This document shows positions 27,501 through 36,174 of a stretch of 64,000 nucleotides of DNA, in pieces. How positions within the stretch are numbered: the first letter of the stretch is position 1; each line of letters starts with the position of its first letter. Both the position numbers and the translations under genes were made by a program. The stretch comes from Xiphias gladius (taxonomy: Eukaryota > Chordata > Actinopteri > Istiophoriformes > Xiphiidae), in contig NC_053412.1 in NCBI RefSeq assembly GCF_016859285.1, positions 7,034,426-7,098,425 on the forward strand. The letters are read 5' to 3'. The notes beneath the pieces are model-generated. The model made no database searches. It was not told the DNA's origin and saw nothing but the letters and a program-made list of their open reading frames with translations.

Positions 27501-29665
27501 CAAATCTGGCAAGTGTCCAGTGCTGAGGCAGAGAGCAACTGAGAGCTGCTCATATCAACACCCCATCCTTCTCCACACAACTGAAACGAAAAGGATCAAC
27601 ACAAAGTTAGAGACAAAAAAAAAAGAGGAATAAACACATAACTCTCTCTCTAACAGAGTTTTCCGATTTCATTAATGTCCGTCAGTGACAATCCAGTAGT
27701 CTCCGATGCTGCGATTCATGATGCATACAACACCACTGCAGATTAGAGATTGAGGAGAGATCAAAATTTGATCCATTCACTGCACTAAAGTATGTATAAG
27801 CGTTGGCTCATCATCCTTTCCCATGTCCTCAGTGGTACAGCCCAGCCTAGCGGCTTCACAGCAGAGTGGACGACTTTATTTAGAACAGAGACAGAGGGTT
27901 ATAACCACAAGCAGACTGCCTGGCTGACTCACTGACAAGAATAGAGAAAAACTGTTTAAAAAAGAAGAGAGAATGACAGAGAGAGGGAAATGGAGAAAGT
28001 GATGATAGAACAGATATGGAGTACTTCCTTCGAAAACATTCACTGATACCGTGATATTCATCATTCAACTCTCAGTGTGCAGCAGCAAAACAGTCTGTCC
28101 TCGCGGTTTCCATGAATTAAGAGTGCAAAGCTTGGTCAAGCATGCCGTGCGCGGAGGGGCACAGCAGTGTGCTTTTGGCATTTTGTGGCCGGAGTTGCAC
28201 AGCACACCCCCAGTTCTCTTAGAGACGGGGTGAGGTGAAGAGGAATAAAGTGGCATAAATTAGGGGCAGGTAGCGATGGTGTCGTCGCAGTTAGATCTGA
28301 CTGCGTCTGCACGCAACGGTACTGTCACTACTCTCAAAACTGAGCAGGACACAATTCCCCACGATGCCCCTTCACTACTAGTGGAGAGGTTCGCATTTTG
28401 TGTTATTCAGCAAATACTCGTTTCCTGTCTTACCACTTTTGCTTCTTCAACCGACACGGTGATGATTGTATTGACTGACAAGCATGATTCTGCTCGACCA
28501 CATCCTGTTGTTCATTACAGCCACAGTGCATCCTCTACTGAAAGTAAAGGAGCGATGTCTCAGGTGCGGTGGGAGGTGATGCATGTCGCTGTTGCCCCTG
28601 GTAACCTGTTGTTTTTTGGATGAGGATATGGAGAGAGGAGTGGTGGGAACAGGTGGTTTTTGAGGGGGCTCAGAAGATTGCACTGTCGTCGGATTTTTTT
28701 TTTCCCCCGCAGGCTGAACTGTGTCTGTCTTCTGCATGTGAAGGGGGCCACCTCGGGAGATTTTTACTGCAAAACCGAGTTATGTGCACACGAAAAGTGT
28801 GAGATCATCTTTGCAGCAGCATGGAGCTAGTGGAGCAAGATGTAACTAAGTTAACTGCAGATGTAGCACAATCGATTACAATACCACAGTGTGTAAGTGG
28901 GATAAACTTTGCATATATACAGTTGGAAGACATCAACAAGAGTTAACTAAAAGTTAGACTTTTAGTTAACTCTAGACTTCTAGTTTAAGAATCAAAAAGG
29001 TAGAAGCAATTAGGGCATAAGGTCAACTACCTGACGTCAATATTATTTAGGACTCCAATTAGCAATTATTTTCATTATCAATGAATCTACCAAAAATTTT
29101 CTGAATTAATTGGTTAAAAAAATGCCCATCACACATACAAAGAGGACATGGAGGCATCTTTAGAGGTGTTTTTTTGTCCGAGCAACAGTCGAAACCCAAA
29201 GTGATTTTTTTTGACATTTTTGCTTTACAAATTACTTAAATGACTAATCGATCATCAAAACAGTTGGTGAATACTTTTCTGTCAGCCAGCTAGTCGATTC
29301 TTTGACCAATTATTTAAGCTTTACTATTATTTAGGACTTAATATAAGAGTTGAGTTCAAGAAAACAACACATTTAGTATTGTATAAGTTGACTAAGAAAC
29401 GTGCCTTAATTCTAATTAACGTTTGATTAAGAAAAACTTTTGAAGACTTAATTGAAAAGAAATGAAAACTAACACAGGCAATGTTTTTACTGTGCATTGA
29501 TCAATTAATAGTCTGATGCACGCACACGCACCTACACACACCTTCACATTAATAATCAGGTGTGTTGCTGAAGACTGCAACACCTGGCAGCTGACAATAC
29601 ACACACACACCTTCACATTAATAATTAGGTGTAATGCTGTGGACTGCAACACCTGGCAGCTGACA

Positions 29666-29713
<48 letters not shown>

Positions 29714-30160
29714 AAGTTAACCAGTAACTCGACACCAGCCTGTCTCGGCGTTCCCAGTCTCACCTACTGGTTTACACAATTAAACACACACTTAGGCACG
29801 CAGCGTACGAGCTCCGGATGTCAGTCAGGATCCATTAACTACACCGCCCTCCCGAGGTCCGGCTGCGGGCGGAACAGGCAGTAAAGGTGCGTTCGATTCG
29901 ACGGACTTTAAATGCAGACAGCTGACTTTCAGCAGAAAGCGACCGCGCGGCTCTTTAGTTTACACGCATGATTATGTGGAGTTTGGACTGAGACAGCGAG
30001 AGGCTGAGGGAAGTCCGGCTCGGTGAACGCACTCCGCGTGAAAACTCACCACATTAGTGAGGAAATCTCCGTCGCTGAGTTCCTCCAGGTCCAACAGGTT
30101 GGTCCCTCCAGACGGATACAGTTTCTCCGCCGCTAAACTGTCTAGGATAGACTCCATCAT
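1443..30160 (-). CDS. creb3l1: CREB3L1 (OASIS), ER-bound bZIP transcription factor, 3' part missing
   Basis: CREB3L1 is made as an ER-membrane protein; after regulated proteolysis its N-terminal bZIP part enters the nucleus and drives secretory and extracellular-matrix genes. Coding exons in transcript order: 30160-30050, 19264-19132, 17102-17016, 7269-7115, 6996-6915, 6288-6089, 5325-5179, 4788-4730, 1511-1443 (about 347 codons). Phases close at every junction. Visible landmarks are the family motif [18 protein letters not shown] (exon 3), an IKDEP-type acidic motif (exon 5), a PPTPPSS plus poly-Ser stretch (exon 6), [14 protein letters not shown] (exon 7), the basic region [15 protein letters not shown] near residues 304-318 (exons 7-8), and the start of the leucine zipper (exon 9). 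The wording RVRRKIKNK and [14 protein letters not shown] fits CREB3L1 better than CREB3L2. I chose the first ATG of an ATGATG pair at 30160; no upstream in-frame ATG was seen. The rest of the zipper, the transmembrane helix, the S1P/S2P region and the stop codon lie left of the window. Confidence 0.88.
1585..1647. repeat. (CA)n microsatellite
   Basis: About 31 CA units on the plus strand. On the creb3l1 strand it reads (TG)n and ends about 74 bases before the exon 9 acceptor. Confidence 0.98.
1763..2092 (+). repeat. Dispersed repeat family A, copy 1
   Basis: This sequence matches a second stretch at 31886-32419 in the same order and orientation. Shared blocks include GTCCAGACTGAAATATCTC (at 1795 and at 31926), a following 'TTTGGTGACCCCCTAACGTTTCCT'-like block, a 'GTGCTAATTAGCAAAT'-like block, and 'GTAAACATGGTA'-like motifs. 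It resembles an abundant noncoding repeat that I recall from many percomorph genomes, with 'ATGGATTGCC' and 'TTAGCATG' motifs. It carries no ORF. The class is not determined. Confidence 0.75.
8864..9306. mobile_element. Non-autonomous hAT-like element with terminal inverted repeats
   Basis: The stretch starts CAGTGATTCCCAACC and ends with TTGAGAATCACTG, whose reverse complement is CAGTGATTCTCAA, so the ends are near-perfect inverted repeats about 440 bases apart. The 8 bases outside each end (CTGTAGTC and TTGTAGCA) share TGTAG, compatible with a worn 8-bp target duplication as made by hAT transposases. The interior is AT-rich and has no ORF. Assignment to hAT is an inference. Confidence 0.6.
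10999..11038. repeat. 8-bp tandem repeat (TGTGAGCG)5
   Basis: Five perfect copies of TGTGAGCG in tandem, inside creb3l1 intron 3. Confidence 0.95.
11846..12050 (+). repeat. Dispersed repeat family B, copy 1
   Basis: It begins GGCTGCAACTGACAATTA and continues with 'GATTATTTTCTAATTATC', 'TTGTTTGGTCTATTAAAATG' and 'GTGAAAAATGCCCATTG' blocks. These correspond to the degenerate GGGCTGCAAC...ATTAATCGATTA repeat seen repeatedly in this window. Confidence 0.7.
16390..16445. repeat. (TG)n microsatellite with interruptions
   Basis: TG-rich run broken by TGAGTC units, in creb3l1 intron 3. A purine-rich GACAGA/GAGA tract follows to about 16600. Confidence 0.9.
17103..19131 (-). other. creb3l1 intron 2
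   Basis: A 2.0 kb intron with a poly-T run at about 17984-18007. No other recognisable feature was seen. Confidence 0.65.
19791..20066 (+). repeat. Dispersed repeat family B, copy 2
   Basis: Starts GGGCTGCAACTAATAATTA, then 'GATTAATCTGCCGATTC', 'GTCAGAAATTTACAAACAATGCCCATC', 'AAGGTGACCTCTTCAAATGTC', and ends near 'CAACTAATTGTTTCAGTTGCG'. It is the most complete copy in the window. The ends look like short inverted repeats (GGCTGCAAC against GTTGCGC). Confidence 0.75.
20245..20385. repeat. CA-rich simple repeat region
   Basis: Several (CA)n and CACG-containing runs separated by short unique sequence. Confidence 0.9.
20596..20760 (+). repeat. Dispersed repeat family C, copy 1
   Basis: It matches 26953-27110 in order: CAATATTTTT, CAATGGAT, GGTGATGAACCA/GGTGACGAACCA, GTTCCCCTCAGCTCT, then 'GAAGC/GAAAC' and a shared 'TTGTTTTTGGCCTCCCATACC'-like tail. 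It carries no ORF and the class is unknown. Confidence 0.6.
23825..24100 (-). repeat. Dispersed repeat family B, copy 3
   Basis: Contains 'TTTTGATAATCGAAAAATAA', 'AAGCAAACATTTGCTGGTTCCAGC', 'GAATTTGATGATTTG' and a terminal 'GAATCGAGAAAATAAT' block. These match the reverse orientation of the family B repeat. Confidence 0.65.
24493..24531. repeat. (GT)n microsatellite
   Basis: About 19 perfect GT units. A shorter (AC)n run lies at about 24624-24648. Confidence 0.98.
24760..24812. repeat. TAGAA pentanucleotide repeat
   Basis: Imperfect tandem TAGAA/TAGAAC/TAGTA units in creb3l1 intron 1. Confidence 0.9.
25118..25480 (-). repeat. Dispersed repeat family B, copy 4
   Basis: Starts 'TTCGATTAATCGATTAGTCAA', contains 'TTTCAGCTTCTGGAATATGAGG' and ends 'AATAAATCGTTAGTCGAAGCC'. 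It includes a spurious 115-codon reading frame that does not resemble a protein family. Confidence 0.7.
25830..26137 (-). repeat. Dispersed repeat family B, copy 5
   Basis: Begins CGAGCTGAAATAATTAGTC and ends GTTGTTGCAAGCCCT, so both inverted ends are present. The interior keeps 'AAAAGCCTAAACATTC', 'GAAGACGTCGTCTTGG' and 'TTTTTCACTATTTTCAGG' blocks. Confidence 0.7.
26953..27110 (+). repeat. Dispersed repeat family C, copy 2
   Basis: Partner of 20596-20760. The best shared block is GTTCCCCTCAGCTCT, with CAATGGAT and GGTGACGAACCA before it at matching spacing. Confidence 0.6.
29050..29325 (+). repeat. Dispersed repeat family B, copy 6
   Basis: Contains 'GCAATTATTTTCATTATCAATG', 'AAAATGCCCATCAC', 'CAGTCGAAACCCAAAG', 'GACTAATCGATCATCAAAAC' and 'CTAGTCGATTCTTTGACC'. 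It is the same family in plus orientation and is worn at both ends. Confidence 0.65.
29541..29678. repeat. 69-bp direct duplication
   Basis: Two adjacent 69-base units beginning CCTTCACATTAATAAT, each ending with GCAACACCTGGCAGCTGACAA and a short CA run. They differ at a few positions. They run into the (CA)n run at about 29667-29712. Confidence 0.9.
29667..29712. repeat. (CA)n microsatellite
   Basis: About 22 perfect CA units adjoining the 69-bp duplication. Confidence 0.95.
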
Positions 30161-30560
30161 GGCTCCCTGTGTCTGTGCGGGGCTCACTGGACGGATGGTC
30201 GGCGGCTAAACGGACTGGTCGTGGGCGAAAAAAAAAAAAAAATCTCAAAGTCAACTCATGAAAAATGACGGGGGTTTGTGTCCCGACGGTCTGCCGCGCG
30301 CCGTGTGTAGCGTCTGGTGCGCTCTTCGCACCACCCGGTGAGGCCGGTTGAGTCGAGCCGAGCCGAGCCGAGTCCGAGTCCGAGCCGCTGCTCCCTGCCA
30401 GTGACAAACTTGAAAAACGCAGAAAATTCACATCCTTCTCCCCCCGTGGCGGAGACGCTGCTATCCATCCAGCTGTGAGCGTGCAGCCGACTCTCTCGAG
30501 CGACAATGAATATTCAGAGAAACCCCGCCCCGTGGCGTCAAATAACGAGCACGCGCTCTA
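29800..30560 (-). promoter_or_regulatory. creb3l1: creb3l1 CpG-rich promoter and 5' UTR
   Basis: GC- and CpG-rich sequence surrounds the first coding exon, including a GAGCC/GAGTC direct repeat at about 30354-30386. This contrasts with the AT-rich introns on either side and is typical of a vertebrate CpG-island promoter. The transcription start cannot be fixed from sequence; no convincing TATA box was seen. The extent given is approximate. Confidence 0.6.
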
Positions 30561-31885
30561 GCCTTAATTATGCCCATTTACACAATTGAGGCGAATTAAT
30601 TAAGGGCACTTTTCGAGGTCCTTGAGTTTTTCCATTTTATCCAACATCATACTTATAGCTGTGAACTAAATGAGCTTTGCTCCCCCTGACTCCGGAGCCA
30701 AAGTGTGAAGTATCAGAAGATATAAATACTCAGGTAAAGTACAGGTACCTCCGAACTGTACTCGAGCACGGTGTTTGAGCAAATGTACTGTTTCTTTCGA
30801 CCACCCTTCTTACTCCACTATATTTAGCTTACAGCTCTGTTTTTGTTATATAATGTTTTTATTTGACTGTCAACATCTTAAACGTGTACAATAAGAGAAC
30901 GTTGTCGTTGCATTATCTGTTGTTGGGTGGTGGGGGAAAATAGGCCTTTATCATTCTTTTGTACAAGTTTGATGAGCTCTCTGCTAATACAACTTCCACC
31001 TGAGCAAAGGTCTCATCAGCCAAACAGGTGAAAATGCCTTTTTGGGGGCTTTTTGCAGAGCATTTGGGGGCCATGTTTGGTTCATTTGTTTTTTTTTTTC
31101 CTGTGTATGTGTATGGTGGCTTCTGTGACACAAATGGAACCGGGACGTGTGCATGTTATTAGTTCCACCTTGACTTTTTCTTGCCATGGTCAAGTCCAAA
31201 TGTCTGCTATAAAAAGGTGGATCGACAGGCAATGAGGATTATAGCAAAGTTCACCGGGTGTAATATTACCCCCTATAGGTGAGAGCGAATCATTGCAATT
31301 GCAATGATTTGGATATTATAATATGGCAATGAAGCAATCTGTGAACACAGTTACTGTAAACTTTGTTCATATAAAAAAAAAATGAGGTTGAGTCGGTGAC
31401 ACCTGCTCTCATCTTTGAGCCACGGGAAAGACGTATTGGGATATGTGTCCGTGGTGAGGAATGTGCGTTTGTGTGTTGAAGGTAACAGAGAAAAAAAGAC
31501 AAGGGTCTATAGAGACTGTTTTGACAACCCAAGATACTGCCTCCAGCTATAACACACACACACACACACACACAGGAAAGTGGGAATGAAACATTTCTTT
31601 CTCCTCCATGAGTGTTGAGGCTCCCCCCTCTCATTCTGCCCCAGGTTGCTTCTCCTCTGAGACACAGAGACAGAGGGACAGAGAGATTGAAATACCTGCA
31701 CAGTGGCGCAGGAGAAACCATGTCCATTGTGTTGCAGGTGTCAGAGGTGCGCGCCTGTGTGTGTGTGTGTGCACTGCACCTCTGACCTGTTGCACAATCT
31801 GGGTAGATTTCAGTTAAAGACACATGAAAGAAGGACATTTCTGAGTCTTATTTATTTACTTATTCATGTCTTTTCACCCACCAGA

Positions 31886-32419
31886 ATTGCCATCCCTAGG
31901 ACCACTCAGTCTGTCCACCATTTTAGTCCAGACTGAAATATCTCGACAGCCATTGGTTTGCCATGACAGTTGGCACAGACATTGGTGGTGCCCGGAGGAT
32001 GAATCCATACTGACTTTGGTAATCCCCTGACTTTTCCTATAGCGCCACCTTGAGGCTGGAATTTGTTGTCTTGAGTGAACCGTCTCAGCATTTCGATGAA
32101 ATTCGGTACACAAGTTCGTGTGCCCTCAGATGACTTGTAATCCCTTAACTTTTCAACTAGTGGCATCTCCAGCTCCAAATGTGGATTTGTGCAGTATTTT
32201 GGTTTAAGAACGAAATACCTATAAATCTAAAGATATTTGAATCAATCTTGTCTGTGCTCTGTGTTTAATATTAATTAGTAAATTTTCAAAGATAGTAAAC
32301 ATGGTAGATATTAGACCTAATAGACATCAGCATGTTAGCATTCTGATGCTAGTGTTGATCACAGAACACTGCTGTGCAGCCTCCCAGAGCTGCTAGTGTG
32401 GACGTAGACTGTTAAAAGA
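31886..32419 (+). repeat. Dispersed repeat family A, copy 2
   Basis: This is the longer of the two copies. It has 'GTCCAGACTGAAATATCTCGACA', two successive 'CTTTGGTAATCCCCTGACTTTTCC / TTGTAATCCCTTAACTTTTC' modules, 'CAGCATGTTAGCATTCTGATG' and a tail 'GCTGTGCAGCCTCCCAGAGC' ending near 'GACGTAGACTGTTAAAAG'. The internal module is itself repeated, which is typical of this family as I remember it. Confidence 0.75.
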
Positions 32420-33859
32420 TGAACAGATATGTCAACATTTGATGAGGTTTCTCATTTCTCTCACATTCACTTTTAAAGCGAATGGCACGCCCGGAAGAAT
32501 GTTTTCGTCCTGTTAGGCCATAAGTTCAGGACCTCAGTCCAGAATTCCCGTTAGGGAAGAAGATTGCAAGAGGAGTCCTGCATGGCTTGGCTCTGGGGCC
32601 TTCAGCATTTAAGTTATTCGGACGTGTGGAGTCACACTCAAGTCACAAAGTTGATGACTTCAGACTGTTTTTGCCAAAACCAGAAAAGACTTCCAACCTC
32701 GTCCTAACGCCAGTGACTCCGGATTTCATTTGAACTCTGGGCTCATGAGCACACATTCGGGAAAAACTGTAGGCCCCTGACTGCATTGTTCAGACAAGGT
32801 CATTGCAGAGGGTGTGGAGACAGAGCTCCTTTCTCATAATGGACAACAGTGATTGGCATCAGGTATCTGTGTGTATGTTTTATGTTCCTATTCAAACCAT
32901 AGTTACTAACTGTTATGTAATGATCTCCTGTTACTCTTCAACCTCTTTCCACTTCGTCTTATTTCCTTCCTTGTTTTTCACTATCTGTGTCTTCCTTTTC
33001 AATTACTGTTGTCCTCTCTCCTTCCACCCCTCCTCTGTTCTCTGCCTATTTTCTCTATCCACATATCAGTTTACGGAGGTGTCCCACCCCGAGGGACAGG
33101 GTGTCTGTTTTTCTCTCTCACACATCGGCGTTGTGTAACTGTGATGACCTTCCACTGACTACAGTAATTCTTTCCTAAACCTAACTAATCCTGGTTCACA
33201 TTTAAAGGTAATCATAACAAACCCCATTTTACATATTATTAATGGCCTGTCTTTTTCAGTTCACATTATGGACACAACAGTGAGGATCTGTATCACTGTT
33301 AGTCTTTTTTAAACCCCGTTTTTGATGAGTTTTAGGTAGCTGCATTGTTTTTTTTTTTTTTTTCTAGGAAGCCACTGGTTTGTGTTCATGCCACGTCATC
33401 GTGAAATCAATTTGACATCTTTAAACTGTGGTGCAAGGAATGGAAACAAACCGCTGTCGGCAAGGTAGGGGAAATTCGATTAAAAAAAATGGCAGGGATC
33501 TGCAGATCTAAACATCGGTCAGCTTTGATGGAAAGGAAGTAAGCGTCCACCCTCCGCCTGCACACAACGCACAGTCCAGGATGCAGAGAGAGGGCAGGAC
33601 ACGAGGGCCGCATGAAGTAGAAGACAAGGTAGATCCAGGGTAAAGAACTGTTAACCGCACTTAATACATCAACTGTTAATTCCAAATAAGATCTCAGCCA
33701 GGATTAGAGCCGAGGATCCGATCAATGCATGTATTTAAAAATAAATCTGATCTTTACAAACTTGTGAGAATCCCAAAGCCTGAGGTTTTGACTGTTTTGA
33801 ATGCAATGGCTCTCCGATTGGCTGTTTCATCTGTCGATGCACGTCTTGACAGGCAGCTC

Positions 33860-34165
33860 TCTGATTGGCCGTCGGCGTGACGATGCAGGCGGTGACTCAT
33901 CGCCTATTCTTAGCCGAGGAGGTGGCACCGGGGCTCTGGGCTTTCATCGCCTTGGTGACCGCGGCGATGTCATCACCCCAAACCCCCCCCCCCCTCTTCG
34001 TCGCCGTCGTCTGTCTCTCGCGTCCGCTCGGGGTTCGCTGGCGCGAGGGTTAAGGGGCGCGGCAGCGTCAGAGCACCGAGGCGGAAAACGCGCCGCTTAC
34101 GTGCGTCTGTGTGAGTCAGCGACGGGCTCACTGTCCACGGGAGCAGCCGCTCATTATTCTGAATA
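33860..34165. promoter_or_regulatory. CpG-rich block not attached to a recognised gene
   Basis: A dense run of CG dinucleotides (for example CGTCGCCGTCGTCTG, GGCGCGGCAGCG, ACGCGCCGCTTACG) in otherwise AT-rich intergenic DNA, with a TGACTCATC motif at about 33893. In vertebrates such blocks are often promoters or enhancers. The nearest recognised starts are 4-6 kb away. Its function is not established from sequence. Confidence 0.4.
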
Positions 34166-34960
34166 TAAATTCATCCTGTGACATTAATGACTTCTATGTC
34201 CGAGCAGGCCTAAAGGAGCGCTCAGGGCCGGCACGAGACTTTCTGGGGTCTCAAGCAGCAGCAGCAGCAGCAGCTGACCCCCCCCCCCCCCAGGAGAGGA
34301 GAAGCCCCCCAAAAATTGTTGGAGCTGAGAAGATTGATCACATCACATTGTTTGGATAAAGAAGGTTAACAGTCAGCATCTACACTTGGTCTTTCAAATG
34401 CCCCACGCTGGGCTTTTGTCCTCTCCCTTACGTCCAGTACATGCATGAATCATATGCTTTGAAATTGCACGAGTATTCGGTTTGAGAAAGGGGGGAAATT
34501 AAGGAACAGCTACTGGTGAAAGAATGGTGGCCATGGATAGCATCAAAAAAATGGGGTTTGATGTAAAGAAAATCTAAATGATTGTCACTTTAAAAGCCCG
34601 AATAGGCAACCATCTCTGCAGTTTCATCCTCTGTGTTTGTACATAAAGGCAAGCGGGGTGCCCGTGGCTGGTTGGCTGGCGGTGGCTGGGCGGAGGAGTC
34701 GATGTATAATAGGTGGGGGCTGGACATGGTGGTGGGGTGGAGAGTAAATACACAGTCAATTTTCCCATAATGTCTTTTCAAGTGGCTGGAGGTAGAGCGG
34801 TCTGCATAAACAGTGCAGTCAGACTCACTTGCTTAAAAACGAGCAGCTGTTATTTGTCTTCCTTTCCCAGCAGCCATAAAGACAAATCAGATGCCTGAGG
34901 AGCCCAGTGTTTTCCTTCCCTGATATAGTCAGTCTTTATTTTCTGTCGCTCACTGCCTTG

Positions 34961-34963
<3 letters not shown>

Positions 34964-34996
<33 letters not shown>
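34964..34996. repeat. (TC)n microsatellite
   Basis: About 16 perfect TC units. Confidence 0.98.
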
Positions 34997-35002
<6 letters not shown>

Positions 35003-35987
35003 CAGATGTCTCTCGCTGAGCATAAAGTTCAGAAGTCCAGAGTGAGCAGCGAGGAGAAAGGGATGTGCAGGGGGAGAGAGACAGAAAGTGAGTTGAATAA
35101 CGCCAAGAATGTAATGAAAGCCAGCCTCATTCTTTAACCACTGTTACATCATCTACACACTCCCACAACAAGGCCAAGTTTGCCTGTGTCACTTATCTGT
35201 GGACTCCGGAGACTGGGTTCATTGATTGGCTCGCGGCATTTCTGTGGTCTTGTAAAAAGAAAATTGTACATGATAGCTGACACAAGTCAGGGCCCTGTGC
35301 AGGCCCTGTCAGCGTCTTCCTCACAAACCCAACCAAACACGGGTACCCGCATACATTTTGGCCGTATAGCGTATTTGGCACACACCGTGCCGGGTCTGCA
35401 CCAGAGGAAACGACCGTGCCGCCCTCTACTGGAGGACGTGACACATAACAAACCAGGACAGAAAACCCCCAAGGATGTACAGTAAATATCCCTAACTGTA
35501 CCTAACTGAGTCCCACTCATAAATCATGCTAATAAAGTATGTGCAACAGACTGTGAAAGGAGAAACATATTCTGCCTGTGCTTTAGGTTAGCTTTTTCTG
35601 TCATTCTAAACCGTAACTATAAAGATTTTATATGAAAGAAGCACTTTTCTCTCCTCCGATTACCAGCCCTGGAGTCTGATCCGTGCCTGTTAAACTGTCT
35701 GCCGATTTTAAAGGGGGGTGAGAGGAGCTGATGCGACTGCCCATCACCGAAGCGCGCCTCAACTCCTCACCTGCTGACACAGTGGCGTCCCCTAATATTG
35801 CATTCATCCTGCTTCAACCTCTTTTCCAGCTGGAATTGTGCAGCAATCTCATGCCAGAAGCTGCAGGCTCAAACTGGAAAACAGCCAGGTCATCGGTGTT
35901 GCAAAAAAAGTCTGGCCCCCATATACAGTAGGTGCCTTGAACACTGTCAGAGGTGGAGGTTCAAAAAACTGGTACTTAGTAGGAGGT

Positions 35988-35993
35988 TTTATT
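35988..35993 (-). terminator. Poly(A) signal candidate for the Ras-like gene
   Basis: AATAAA on the minus strand, about 180 bases past the stop codon at 36175. Confidence 0.5.
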
Positions 35994-36174
35994 TCTTCCA
36001 TTTTCCTCCATACAGGCTGATTGATAAGAGGATTAAACACAATTTTTTTGCGTCAACACTACAGTGCTGATATCATAAAACCAGCCCGGAAGTAAAACTG
36101 CAGTGTTACGAGAACAGACAACACCTGCAGTTTTTCTCGAAAAACGCCCCACGGTAACCATAACTGGTGAACGG

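Larger units (their letters stand above)
19265..30049 (-). other. creb3l1 intron 1
   Basis: A 10.8 kb first intron. It holds at least five family B repeats, two family C repeats, several microsatellites (CA-rich 20245-20385; (GT)n 24493-24531; TAGAA 24760-24812) and a 69-bp duplication next to a (CA)n run (29541-29712). No exon was recognised. Confidence 0.65.
30561..35985. other. Intergenic region between creb3l1 and the Ras-like gene
   Basis: No protein-coding gene was recognised. It contains the family A repeat (31886-32419), (CA)n at 31553-31574, a CpG-rich block near 33.9-34.2 kb, a short (CAG)n/poly-C run at about 34255-34291 and a (TC)n run at 34964-34996. The 126-codon plus-strand frame at 33801-34181 is GC-rich and low-complexity with no recognisable domain, so I do not call it a gene. 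Confidence 0.6.

Noticed and set aside
33801-34181. 126-codon GC-rich ORF as a gene
   Set aside because: Low-complexity, no domain, no splice or start context; reported only as a CpG-rich block.
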